From: CALLMM01 sp964429855
GTDB lineage: Bacteria; Armatimonadota; Chthonomonadetes; Chthonomonadales; CAJBBX01
Assembly: GCA_964429855.1 (NCBI GenBank)
Contig: CAYSDM010000010.1
Span: forward strand, 29,915-93,914
Direction: 5' to 3'
Length of the DNA stretch: 64,000 bases
Within the stretch, counting starts at the first letter, position 1. Each line of letters begins with the position of its first letter. Shown piece by piece: positions 51,018-59,580 of this stretch. The translations under genes were made by a program, and so were the position numbers. The notes beneath the pieces were generated by a model. It was not told the origin of the DNA, searched no databases, and worked only from the letters and a program-made list of their open reading frames with translations.

Positions 51018-52112
51018 ATGAAGCCCTCCGTCACCCACGACTCGCCGCTACAGGGATCGAACCTCTACACCGCTTCACGCTCGCGCCGCTGGCTCGCTTC
51101 CCTGACAGCTGTGATAGCCCTTCTGCTGGCAATGGTCTGCAGCGTGGCGATGGGACCGGAGGGGGTGAATGTGCGGGTCTCCGCCGTTCCCGGCATTATT
51201 GCCGGACAGATTCCCGGACTGAAGGCGCTGGTTCGAGATAACGCTTCGGAGGAGGATCGCGCCATCGTCTGGGAGCTTCGGCTGCCCCGCGCACTGGCGG
51301 CGGCGCTAATCGGCGCGCTGCTGGGATTTGCAGGCGTCGCGCTTCAGGGGCTTCTGATGAATCCGCTGGCGGACCCCTACACGGTCGGCGTCTCGGCAGG
51401 AGCCGCCGTGGGTATGGCGTTTGCGGAGGTGAGTCATCTCGCGCTATTGTGGGCGGGAATGGGCGGCGTGAGTATCGCCTTCATTGCCGCGCTGGGTGCG
51501 GTCGCGCTGGTCTATGCGCTGGCGAGAGTGGGCGGGAGAGTCTCCGCGCAGACCTTTCTGCTGGCGGGAGTCGTTGTCAGCACCATGCTCTGGTCTATGA
51601 TCCCCCTTCTGATGGCGCTGGCTCGCCGCACGAACGATCTGGAGCGAATCTTCTTCTATCTGATCGGGAATCTGCAGCAGACAGACTGGCAGAAGGTCTG
51701 GCTGCTGGCTCCCTTTGCGCTGCTGTCCGCGTTCTTTCTGCGGCTCTGGGCGCGCGAGCTCAACCTGATGACCCTGGGAGAGGAGAGTGCGGCGCATCTG
51801 GGGGTGGAGATCGAATCGTTCAAGCGCAAGGTGCTGCTGCTCGGCGCGCTGGCGACTGCGGCGGCTGTCTCTGTCAGCGGCATCATTGGCTTTGTCGGGC
51901 TGGTTGTTCCGCATCTGGCGCGCCGAATCGTCGGGCCGGATCATCGCGCCCTGCTGCCTCTCGCGGCTCTCCTGGGAGCCGTCCTTCTGGTCGTTTCAGA
52001 TATGATTGTGCGAGTCTATCTGAACGATCTGCCGGTAGGCGTCATAACCGCCATCATTGGAGCGCCTTTCTTCTGCATCCTTTTACGGCGACGCCGCGCC
52101 GTTGCATGGTAG
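51018..52112 (+). CDS. FecCD/BtuC-type ABC transporter permease
   Basis: 364 residues with about ten membrane segments. Family landmarks are WELRLPRALAAALIGALLGF, GVALQGLLMNPLADPYTVGV, SAGAAVGMAF, and near the C-terminus GIIGFVGLVVPHLARRIVGP with DHRALLPLAALLGA (the coupling-helix region). It imports cobalamin or ferric siderophores with the binding protein encoded 18 nt upstream. The expected BtuD/FecE ATPase gene does not follow: the next gene encodes a small unknown protein. Confidence 0.92.
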   Translation: MKPSVTHDSPLQGSNLYTASRSRRWLASLTAVIALLLAMVCSVAMGPEGVNVRVSAVPGIIAGQIPGLKALVRDNASEEDRAIVWELRLPRALAAALIGALLGFAGVALQGLLMNPLADPYTVGVSAGAAVGMAFAEVSHLALLWAGMGGVSIAFIAALGAVALVYALARVGGRVSAQTFLLAGVVVSTMLWSMIPLLMALARRTNDLERIFFYLIGNLQQTDWQKVWLLAPFALLSAFFLRLWARELNLMTLGEESAAHLGVEIESFKRKVLLLGALATAAAVSVSGIIGFVGLVVPHLARRIVGPDHRALLPLAALLGAVLLVVSDMIVRVYLNDLPVGVITAIIGAPFFCILLRRRRAVAW

Positions 52113-52121
52113 AATAGGCTC

Positions 52122-52619
52122 ATGCCTGACGAAAAAAACGCTAAACAGGATTCCTTTATCTCACCGGAGATAGATCGCGAGTTAAACCGCGCCATGATCC
52201 GCTCCGGAGCGCGTGTTCTGGTTATCTGGGCTTGCGTGATGCTGGGAGTCTGGACTCTCTATCGCTCAGTTCCCCGCGCTATGGAGTACAGCGCAGCGGT
52301 CAATGGCGTCGCGGCGGCGTTGTTCATGGGACCGGCGATCCTGACATGGCGCGGCTTTATCCTGCGCCTGAAGGAGATCGGTAAACGGCTGATGGAGCAG
52401 GGGAAGTATGCGCAGGCGGCGCGCGCGCTGGAGCCTTTCACCCGTTTCGGCAATCGCAGCTTCGATCTCGATGGCGAAGCGCACTATCGGCTGGCATTAG
52501 CCTATCTACGTCTCGGCGAACGTGAGAAAGCCGGTCAGATCGTCGCCTATCTCAATCGTTATCGCCGTGGAAGCCGCTGGCAACAGGAGGCAGAGACCGC
52601 CTGGAACGCCGGAAAATAG
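52122..52619 (+). CDS. small membrane protein with TPR-like tail, function unknown
   Basis: 165 residues. Two hydrophobic segments (about 30-46, VLVIWACVMLGVWTLY; about 57-75, SAAVNGVAAALFMGPAILTW) precede a helical domain with TPR-like character (KRLMEQGKYAQAARALEPFT, AHYRLALAYLRLGEREKAGQ). It starts 9 nt after the permease stop and 21 nt before the M1 peptidase gene, so it is in the same transcript. No known family is recognised. A chaperone or assembly role is only a guess. Confidence 0.75.
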   Translation: MPDEKNAKQDSFISPEIDRELNRAMIRSGARVLVIWACVMLGVWTLYRSVPRAMEYSAAVNGVAAALFMGPAILTWRGFILRLKEIGKRLMEQGKYAQAARALEPFTRFGNRSFDLDGEAHYRLALAYLRLGEREKAGQIVAYLNRYRRGSRWQQEAETAWNAGK

Positions 52620-52640
52620 CCCGCAGAGTAGACTCCTCCC

Positions 52641-55004
52641 ATGAATAACGCTTCTCGTATGCCGAATACCCGTCATCTTACGCCTATCTGGACTCTGCTG
52701 TTTCTGTTTATGTTCGCGCCCTTACGCGCGGATCGAGAGGCGGTTAGCGCCTTTCTGAAAAAGGTGGAGACGGCGGTCAATCGCCGGGATGAGCCGTTGA
52801 TGCGCGCCCTCACTGCGCCGCAGGTCTCCAATAACTGGAGATGGCTGACTACCGCCTCCGATCTTGTGGAGCAGCAAAAGTCCTGGAAGGCGGGACTGCT
52901 GGAACTGCCTGAGAGGAGAGGGAACAGTACGGCGTATGTCACCATCAGCAAGTACCATCCTCCTCAGACCGAGTCCGACAGACTCTTTCCGCTTGTTCAG
53001 ACTGCAGACGCCTATTACCTTGGGGAGGAGATTCCCGTTGCCGGAACGGGAGGCTATCGCGTTCGAGATCATCGTTTGCAGGTACGGCTCAATATTCGCA
53101 CGCGGCGCGCCTCCATTCGGAACAGGATCATGGTGGAGAAACAGGTGAACCCGCTGCCTGCCGCTATCTTTCGCATCAACGCCATCTATCAGGTGACCGC
53201 CGCCAAACGAAACGGTCAGACGGTGCCGTTTCGGCAGTCCGGCGGGTTTCTCGCGCTTCCCGCGCCGGAGGGCGACCGCGCCTTTTATGATCTGGCGTAT
53301 CATGCGAAGTTAACCGGTCAGAAGGAGGACTTCATTCTGCCGAATGAGGCGGTGATGACGGGCTACTGGTATCCTCATACAGGGCGCCTTCCAGCAACGC
53401 ATCAGGTTCAGATCACCGTTCCACGCGGCTGGACGGCAATCGGGCAGGGGGAACGAATCGAAAAGCGCGTGACCGGGCGAGAGACGGCTTTCACCTATCG
53501 GAACCGAATGCCGGTCTGCTTCTTCACGATCGCCGCAGGACGCTACCGCCTCTACTCTATGCAGAGCGACGGACGAAGATACGCCGCCTATCTGCTGAGA
53601 AACGACTCCGCGCGCGCAAAACAGGCGATGACAATTGCCGCGCGCGCCGTAGAATGGTTCTCCCGAAACTTCAGCCCCTATCCCTACTCCGGGTATACCA
53701 TTGTCGAATCCGCTCTCTTTCCGCCCGCGCTGGAGTGTTACTCCTTTACTGTAGCCAATCGCGATCTCATCCCCATTGCCATCGTGCATGAGGTGGCGCA
53801 TACCTGGTGGGGAGGCATTGTTCCCAACACCTACCTGAACTCGCTCTGGAATGAGTCGCTGACAGAGTTTTCGGATGGCCTGCACGTTCGGAAAACCGGC
53901 AATACAGGCATGCATGACTGGACGCCCGAAATGCTGGTGACCGCGCTGGGGCAGTTTATCAAGTCCGATACCGTGATGAATGCCAGCAACGCCATGAACA
54001 GCGCACACTCGATCGTCGGCTATGGAAAGGCAAGTCTGGTGCTGGATCAACTGGAGCGCATGATCGGGACGGATAAGATGCTTTCCATCCTGAGAAGGTT
54101 CATTCGTCGTCATCCGGCGGGAGAGACGGCGGAGTGGACGGACTTCTTCTCGGCAGTGGAAGAGGTGGTGGGAAAGGAGTGGCGCGGCTACTTTACGGCA
54201 TGGTTTACGCGAACGGATCTGCCGGAACTGCGTTTTCAGAATGTCGCTTACCGAAAAGAGGGCGAACAATATCTGGTGACGGGGGAGATTACGCAGGTTA
54301 AACCGGGATTCTGGCTGCCACTCCCTTTGACAATCAAGACCAAATCCGGCGAGAAGCGGGTAGAATTGACCATTCGACAGGATATAACACCTTTTCTGTT
54401 CACAGTTGACTCTGAGCCGGAACAGATTGCCATAGACCCGCTCTGGACGGTGCTTCGCGCTTCCGGCAAGCGCGGACTGCCTGTCACATTGGCTTCGCTC
54501 CGGGCAGCAAATGGACCCTTTATCATCGTCTATGCGACGGGAGGAAATCCGGAACAGAACGCCTCTGATAAAGCTGCTGCCGAGACGGTGACACAGTCTC
54601 TTTTCGCGTTCGCAGAAGTGCGAATTGAGCCTGACAGCCGTGTTACCCCGGCGATGCTGGAGACCAGTCATGTGCTGTTGATCGGTCTTCCTGAGAACCT
54701 GAAGCTGCCGGATGTCTGGAAGAGAGACATTCCGCTTAAGTATGAGGCTAATACCGTCGTTCGAAATGCAAAACGCCTGACCGGAGACAGTCTCTGGGGG
54801 TTGTCCATCATGGCGCATCCGTTTCGGGAGGATCGCCTGCGGGGACATGCCGCCGGAGCGAGACCGAAGGCGATACGTAATTTCCGGTTCCAGGGGGATC
54901 TGGAGGGAACGCAGAATCTTTTTGTGGTTCGCGGAAACGGCATGCCTGTTTTGTCCGAACGGATTCGCGAACCGGACTCAACCGTCCACTATTTCAAGCC
55001 ATGA
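52641..55004 (+). CDS. exported M1-family metallopeptidase
   Basis: 787 residues. Signal peptide (TPIWTLLFLFMFAPLRA). Zinc site: HEVAH (383-387) and Glu405 in LWNESLTEF, with 17 residues between, one fewer than the usual 18 of M1 enzymes. VESALFPPALECYSF upstream is where aminopeptidases have GAMEN; that motif is absent, so exopeptidase specificity is uncertain. Residues about 410-560 form the helical M1 domain, 560-620 a beta domain, and the rest an extra C-terminal module of about 160 residues. The stop overlaps the next start (ATGA). Confidence 0.87.
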   Translation: MNNASRMPNTRHLTPIWTLLFLFMFAPLRADREAVSAFLKKVETAVNRRDEPLMRALTAPQVSNNWRWLTTASDLVEQQKSWKAGLLELPERRGNSTAYVTISKYHPPQTESDRLFPLVQTADAYYLGEEIPVAGTGGYRVRDHRLQVRLNIRTRRASIRNRIMVEKQVNPLPAAIFRINAIYQVTAAKRNGQTVPFRQSGGFLALPAPEGDRAFYDLAYHAKLTGQKEDFILPNEAVMTGYWYPHTGRLPATHQVQITVPRGWTAIGQGERIEKRVTGRETAFTYRNRMPVCFFTIAAGRYRLYSMQSDGRRYAAYLLRNDSARAKQAMTIAARAVEWFSRNFSPYPYSGYTIVESALFPPALECYSFTVANRDLIPIAIVHEVAHTWWGGIVPNTYLNSLWNESLTEFSDGLHVRKTGNTGMHDWTPEMLVTALGQFIKSDTVMNASNAMNSAHSIVGYGKASLVLDQLERMIGTDKMLSILRRFIRRHPAGETAEWTDFFSAVEEVVGKEWRGYFTAWFTRTDLPELRFQNVAYRKEGEQYLVTGEITQVKPGFWLPLPLTIKTKSGEKRVELTIRQDITPFLFTVDSEPEQIAIDPLWTVLRASGKRGLPVTLASLRAANGPFIIVYATGGNPEQNASDKAAAETVTQSLFAFAEVRIEPDSRVTPAMLETSHVLLIGLPENLKLPDVWKRDIPLKYEANTVVRNAKRLTGDSLWGLSIMAHPFREDRLRGHAAGARPKAIRNFRFQGDLEGTQNLFVVRGNGMPVLSERIREPDSTVHYFKP

Positions 55005-55984
55005 ACGAAGAACGCTGGATACGCGCCGGACTGAACGCAACCACGCCGCTCTGGGGGCTGCGAAACGGGATACAGGTTGGAATCTGGCCCGCCTCCATCG
55101 AGTCCGATCCCGGCGGCGGGCCGAGAGGTTTGCTGCGAATCGGCTATCCGATCCGGGAGGACGGAAGGCTGCCGGGGCTGGTTAATTTCATCGCGGTAGA
55201 GCCAATTGTCCGGGGGCAGAGAGGATACAGCGAACTGGAGCGAAGCGACCGCGACGGGCAGCCCGGGCGACTCTTCTGGAGCGGGACGCCCGATCATCCG
55301 CATGAGGGAATGGATCGGGGAAAACTGCTGCGAGAAGGAAGTGTCGAACGACTCCAGTGGACGCTCTATATGGAGAAGTTTGCCAACGGAGCGCATCCGC
55401 AGATCGAACTGGAGATACGCAGCGACCGACCGGGAGAGGTTCGGCTTCGCGTAGGCGCGGCTCCCGGCAGCGCGCCCATGCAGCAGTGCATTTTGACCGC
55501 GACGATGGGCAACTATATGCGGCTGCGTCGTCTGCATCTCCGGGATGGGATAGTGCATGTGAGGGCGGTCTGGCGCGATTTTCAGGGGGAGGAGTTCACG
55601 CCGGACGCTCTCTTCCCCCTCGAAAGGCTTCCTCGCGCTGCGAACGGCGACCTTCTGATCTGTGCGACTACCGATGAGATGAATCCCGGCTCCGTTGCGG
55701 CAGACCCGCGCGCTCCCTGGTGGCGTTATCGCGGCAGCTTCCCCGTCACGCAGTACTGGCGCAAGCCTCGCAGCACATGGCATAAAGACCTGCGCCTGCG
55801 TGTGAATGCGCGGCGCGTCTACTGGGCGAGTCATAACCCGATTCCGGGCGGTCTCTCCTTTGAGAACTTCGATCTGATGGAGCCGTTCACATCCGGACAG
55901 GCCTTCGTTTTCGGGCTATCGCGGGAGACGCCGGAGAAGCTGCTCGGAAGGGATACCGTCGGCTACAGCCCCACTCTGGAATAG
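55001..55984 (+). CDS. unknown protein, translationally coupled to the M1 peptidase
   Basis: 327 residues beginning MNEERWIRAGLNATTPLWGL; the ATG overlaps the peptidase stop by 4 nt. No signal peptide, membrane segment or known motif is recognised. The composition is beta-rich with many Arg and Trp residues (RRVYWASHNPIPGGLSFENF, WWRYRGSFPVTQYWRKPRST), hinting at a carbohydrate-related beta-sandwich. That is a guess from composition. Its last 22 nt overlap the convergent SMP-30 gene. Confidence 0.75.
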   Translation: MNEERWIRAGLNATTPLWGLRNGIQVGIWPASIESDPGGGPRGLLRIGYPIREDGRLPGLVNFIAVEPIVRGQRGYSELERSDRDGQPGRLFWSGTPDHPHEGMDRGKLLREGSVERLQWTLYMEKFANGAHPQIELEIRSDRPGEVRLRVGAAPGSAPMQQCILTATMGNYMRLRRLHLRDGIVHVRAVWRDFQGEEFTPDALFPLERLPRAANGDLLICATTDEMNPGSVAADPRAPWWRYRGSFPVTQYWRKPRSTWHKDLRLRVNARRVYWASHNPIPGGLSFENFDLMEPFTSGQAFVFGLSRETPEKLLGRDTVGYSPTLE

Positions 55985-56826
55985 AACTCCGGCAGCCCTC
56001 TAATCCCCAGGTTCAGGTGGAAGAGCGATCCTGCCAGTGCGCCATCCGTCTCCTTCTTGTCGCCTCCCGCCGTTGTAACATAGATGTCGGTATAGTCTGG
56101 ACCGCCAAAGATCAGGCTGGAGACTTTGGGTACCGGGAAGAGGACACGAGACATCTCCTGTCCCTCCGGCGAGAACCGAACGAGACAGTGTCCGTCCCAG
56201 CGCGCTGACCAGACGCAGCCCTCGGCATCCACCGTCATACCATCGGGGTAGCCGTCGCTGCTTGCGCTCTGAACGAAGACACGCCGGTTGGACAGCGCGC
56301 CGGTCGCCTGATCGTAGTCGAACAGGTAGATTTCAAACGCCATGGAATCGGTGTAGTACATCCCCTTCCGATCCAGCGTGAACCCCATTCCGTTCGAGCA
56401 GCCGATGCCCTCCAGCACCTTCGTCAGCGTTCCATCCGTATCCAGACGATAGAGATTGCCGGGGCTGTCTCCGCTTGCCATCGTTCCACAGAAGACGCGC
56501 CCGACCGGGTCGGCGATGACATCATTGAAGCGGGATTCCCGCTCTTCCGGTATCTCTTCCACAATGGTAGTCATATGGCCGTCGCGCCAGAGTTTAATGG
56601 CTCCCTTCGCCATAAAGAGCAGCAGCGCGCCGTCCGCCTGAATGGTGAATCCGCCCACGACATCGCCCTGATAGAACATCTCATGGGTGTCGGCAGCGGG
56701 GGCGTAGCGAAACATCCGCCCGGTATCAATGTCCGTCCAGTATATGCATTGCTCCTGCTCGTGCCAGAGCGGACCTTCGCCAACCACGCAAGCATAGTCG
56801 GCAATCAGGCGCGGTGTCGTAATCAT
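55963..56826 (-). CDS. SMP-30/gluconolactonase/LRE family sugar lactonase
   Basis: A 287-residue six-bladed beta-propeller. The metal Glu lies in VVGEGPLWHEQEQCIYWTDI, RFNDVIADPVGRVFCGTM carries the Asn, and GCSNGMGFTLDRKGMYYTDS and DGYPDGMTVDAEGCVWSARW carry the remaining metal Asn and Asp. It opens aldonolactones to aldonic acids. It is the last gene of the operon that starts with the DgoD-like dehydratase at 60759, so D-galactonolactone is a reasonable substrate. Its start overlaps the stop of the zinc-ribbon gene by 4 nt. Confidence 0.9.
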   Translation of the reverse strand: MITTPRLIADYACVVGEGPLWHEQEQCIYWTDIDTGRMFRYAPAADTHEMFYQGDVVGGFTIQADGALLLFMAKGAIKLWRDGHMTTIVEEIPEERESRFNDVIADPVGRVFCGTMASGDSPGNLYRLDTDGTLTKVLEGIGCSNGMGFTLDRKGMYYTDSMAFEIYLFDYDQATGALSNRRVFVQSASSDGYPDGMTVDAEGCVWSARWDGHCLVRFSPEGQEMSRVLFPVPKVSSLIFGGPDYTDIYVTTAGGDKKETDGALAGSLFHLNLGIRGLPEFYSRVGL

Positions 56827-57371
56827 TCTGTGACCTCCCCCGTTTCGTTTTCGCCGGGAGTCTCTTTCGTTTTCGGTTTACGCGGGCGTCGCTGTCGTTT
56901 GCGCGTGACATCGGAGATGGCGTCAACCATTTCATTGCCGGATGGCGGCGGGGACGGCGGTTCCGGAGGAGAGGATTTCCGGCTGCGCGAATGGACAACC
57001 GCCTCTACATCCAGGACAGGAGCCGGGACCTCCGACACGATCTTCGGAACAGACGCCAGTTCCTGAGAGATCGGCTCTTTCACCGCCAGAGGATGCTCTT
57101 CCGCGTTCGGCTCCTCCTTCTGCGCGGTTGGTTTCTCTGCGACAACCGGCTCTTTCTGCATCGGCGTTTCTGCCGGGGCAGAATCTGCCTTAACCTGCGC
57201 TGCGGGAGAAGGCGAGGCTGCCGGTTTAGGCTCTGGTTTTGGGGTGGGGCGTTTAATCTCAAAATTCGTTCCGCACTTGCGGCAGCGCGCTGTACGTCCG
57301 ATATAGATCTCATCCACTTCAGTGATGGTACGGCAATTCGATTTCGGGCACTGCACGCGAATCATTGCCAT
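56823..57371 (-). CDS. MJ0042-type zinc-ribbon protein with disordered charged tail
   Basis: 182 residues. The N-terminal zinc ribbon is MIRVQCPKSNCRTITEVDEI then ARCRKCGTNFEI, so four Cys in two CxxC-like knuckles (the first is CPKSNC). The rest is low complexity: Pro/Lys/Glu-rich, then a basic KRQRRPRKPKTKE and an acidic end. Translation may begin at Met1 or Met3. It lies between the ceramidase-like gene and the lactonase gene, overlapping the latter by 4 nt. The role is unknown; it resembles the zinc-ribbon part of the protein encoded at 44475. Confidence 0.75.
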   Translation of the reverse strand: MAMIRVQCPKSNCRTITEVDEIYIGRTARCRKCGTNFEIKRPTPKPEPKPAASPSPAAQVKADSAPAETPMQKEPVVAEKPTAQKEEPNAEEHPLAVKEPISQELASVPKIVSEVPAPVLDVEAVVHSRSRKSSPPEPPSPPPSGNEMVDAISDVTRKRQRRPRKPKTKETPGENETGEVTE

Positions 57372-57408
57372 CGGTGTCTCTCCTGATGTGAGAAGTGAAA
57401 TGTCTGGT

Positions 57409-58782
57409 TCATTCCGTCAGCGATTTCAACGCCTGTGAGCAGGCTTCCACAGTGATCTCCAAACATCCGGCAGCGAAGGGCGACTGCCAGACCTGATAGA
57501 GGTCTTGATTGTAGATACTCTCCGGCGGCAGGTAGCCGCAGTAGGGACCGTTGGTAACATTCAGAACGGCTACCGGACGATCCGAAAACCTCTGACGCAG
57601 AGTCGTCTGAAGAGAAGAGTAGGCTTCATTGGGCTGGGCAATCAGCAGAGTATCTCCTATTCGCCATGCCCAGCAGGGCATCTTCGCCTTATCCCCCTCG
57701 CCAAGCGCCTGCCGGATGCGTCGTTTGCGAACCAGCCGCTCTTTCAGGACACGGTCCGAACATAGCAGCACTTCGGCTTCCAGAGTTTGCAGTGACGGCA
57801 TCTCTTTGAGCGGAATCTCCACATCAAAGCGCGTTGCTTCTAGCTGTTGACTGACCTCGCGGGGACGACTTCGCCAGACCGCCAGCGGCGCGCCGGATTC
57901 CATCGCGCAGGTGTAGTTCAATCCAGTTGCCGGAGGCAGCATTCCTTCCAGCGCGGCAAGAACCGCATAGCCCAGCTGCCTGCCGTTAGAGTCCGCAATG
58001 CCCGTATCGTCGGTATACTCTTCGCGAGGAGCCAGTTCGCCGGAGGCTCCCTGCAGGAAGAGGCAGGGAGCCTGTTGTGTACCCGTCTCGACAATCTCCC
58101 GCATCGCCCCGATGTAGTCGGGGGAGATCAGGCGATTCTCCCAGGCGAGAGTAACGGGGTGACATGCGTAGTTTACCAGTGTCGCCAGCGTTCTCCCGTC
58201 GGCATCTGCAATGCGCCCAACCAGCAGCGTATCGTCTGCCGGAACGCCAGGATGAAATCCGCAGAGAACGCGCTCCTCCTCCGGGTCTGGCAGATCACGA
58301 TGCTTCGCCAGAGCGCATCTTCCGTAGTTCCAGGTTAAAACGGCTGTCTGCGCGGAGGAGAGCGCGGCTCTGGCGGCGTTGACTGCCGACATAAGAACGC
58401 TGTCGAGATAAGGCGCAATCAAGTCGCCTCCCGGTTTATCAGAGTCTTCACGGCAGAGCGACGGTCCCGAATGGGTGTGAGAAAGCGCGATTAGCAGCCG
58501 CGTCGGGGAGAGGTTCAGCGCATCCAGCAATCCTTGCCGCAGAAGCCGCTCATCTTCGACTGTGCGCCACCAACCGAGGTCCGCGGAAATCAACAGCAGA
58601 CCGTCAGCCTCGTCTTCTGACTGCAGACTGAGAGCGGTCAGGGTTAACGGGCGATGAACGCCCTCCGCTGTATCGTGCATCGCCGCGCCCCAGTTACGGG
58701 CATAGATGCCGACCGGAGGCGTGATCTCTTCACGGGCAACGCCGATCCTCCCCCGAAACTCCGGCTGTGCAAAGCTATACAT
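57409..58782 (-). CDS. neutral/alkaline ceramidase-fold hydrolase
   Basis: 457 residues from the ATG at 58782 (AGGAGGAG upstream; a longer frame reaches 58809 inside the SDR gene). The fold is recognised from RIGVAREEITPPVGIYARNW, ISADLGWW, LIALSHTHSGPSLCRED (metal His pair) and LVNYACHPVTLAWENRLISP, the other metal region, then FLQGASGELAPR. Bacterial members of this group often act on unknown amides, not ceramide. No signal peptide is seen. It overlaps the SDR gene by 8 nt in the galactonate-type operon. Confidence 0.8.
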   Translation of the reverse strand: MYSFAQPEFRGRIGVAREEITPPVGIYARNWGAAMHDTAEGVHRPLTLTALSLQSEDEADGLLLISADLGWWRTVEDERLLRQGLLDALNLSPTRLLIALSHTHSGPSLCREDSDKPGGDLIAPYLDSVLMSAVNAARAALSSAQTAVLTWNYGRCALAKHRDLPDPEEERVLCGFHPGVPADDTLLVGRIADADGRTLATLVNYACHPVTLAWENRLISPDYIGAMREIVETGTQQAPCLFLQGASGELAPREEYTDDTGIADSNGRQLGYAVLAALEGMLPPATGLNYTCAMESGAPLAVWRSRPREVSQQLEATRFDVEIPLKEMPSLQTLEAEVLLCSDRVLKERLVRKRRIRQALGEGDKAKMPCWAWRIGDTLLIAQPNEAYSSLQTTLRQRFSDRPVAVLNVTNGPYCGYLPPESIYNQDLYQVWQSPFAAGCLEITVEACSQALKSLTE

Positions 58783-59578
58783 GTCGCTGCTCCTCCTGCG
58801 GGCTTGCATCGGAGAGAAGCGACAGCCCGCCGTCCATGAGCAGAACGCTGCCCGTCATCTGCCGGTTATCCGGATGGCAGAGATGCGCCACCTGCAGGGC
58901 AACCTCCGCCGATTCGATCATACGGCGTACCGGTATCATCTGCAGGTGATTCGTCTTCAGTTCGGGCTGCTGCGCGAATATCTGCGCGCTCAGACCGGCA
59001 TCCACATTGCCGGGAGCCACCTCATTCACGAGAATCCCCTTCGAAGCCAGAGACAGCGCGAACTGCTTGCAGAGCATCCTCAACCCTGCTTTGGAGACGC
59101 AGTAGGCGGGGATATGCGGGCGCGGCGCATAGGCGACCCAGCTTCCGATGAAGACGATCCGGCCGCTCATATTTCGTTCCACCAGACGTTTCGCGCCGAA
59201 CTGCGCCATGTAGAATGCGCCGTCCAGATTCACCGCCATTTCGCGCTTCCACTGCGCGGCGGTGATGCTGAGAATATCCGTCAGCGTGACGATAGCGGCA
59301 TTGACAATGATCAGGTCGGCAGTTCCGAGATCGCTTTCGACCGCCCGATACCAGGATTCAACGGCATCCGGGTCGGATACATCCGCGACATCGTATCGCG
59401 CCCTGACACCCTGCTCCTCTAACTGTGACAGAAGCGAATCCGCCTTCGCCGGATCATGAATATCACCCAGAGCGATATACGCGCCCTGTTTCGCCAGTTC
59501 CAGCGCGATGGCGCGCCCGATGTCTCCCAGTCCCCCGCTGATGATCGCGGTTCGTCCCGATAGATAACCCATTGGCAT
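58775..59578 (-). CDS. short-chain dehydrogenase/reductase (SDR)
   Basis: 267 residues. The NAD loop is ISGGLGDIGRAIALELAKQG (13-32), Asp39 in the following strand suggests NAD preference, IVNAAIVT is the NAG-type motif, and the catalytic triad is Ser146 with Tyr159 and Lys163 (PAYCVSKAG). DGGLSLLSD ends the fold. It starts 2 nt after the DgoD-like stop and overlaps the ceramidase-like gene. In this operon a sugar dehydrogenase role, such as galactose 1-dehydrogenase, is plausible but inferred. Confidence 0.9.
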   Translation of the reverse strand: MPMGYLSGRTAIISGGLGDIGRAIALELAKQGAYIALGDIHDPAKADSLLSQLEEQGVRARYDVADVSDPDAVESWYRAVESDLGTADLIIVNAAIVTLTDILSITAAQWKREMAVNLDGAFYMAQFGAKRLVERNMSGRIVFIGSWVAYAPRPHIPAYCVSKAGLRMLCKQFALSLASKGILVNEVAPGNVDAGLSAQIFAQQPELKTNHLQMIPVRRMIESAEVALQVAHLCHPDNRQMTGSVLLMDGGLSLLSDASPQEEQRHV

Positions 59579-59580
59579 CG

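Noticed and set aside
53310..54848. Minus-strand open frame of 512 codons
   Set aside because: Antisense to the M1 peptidase; Arg/His/Gln-rich with no domain. It arises from codon bias of the sense gene.
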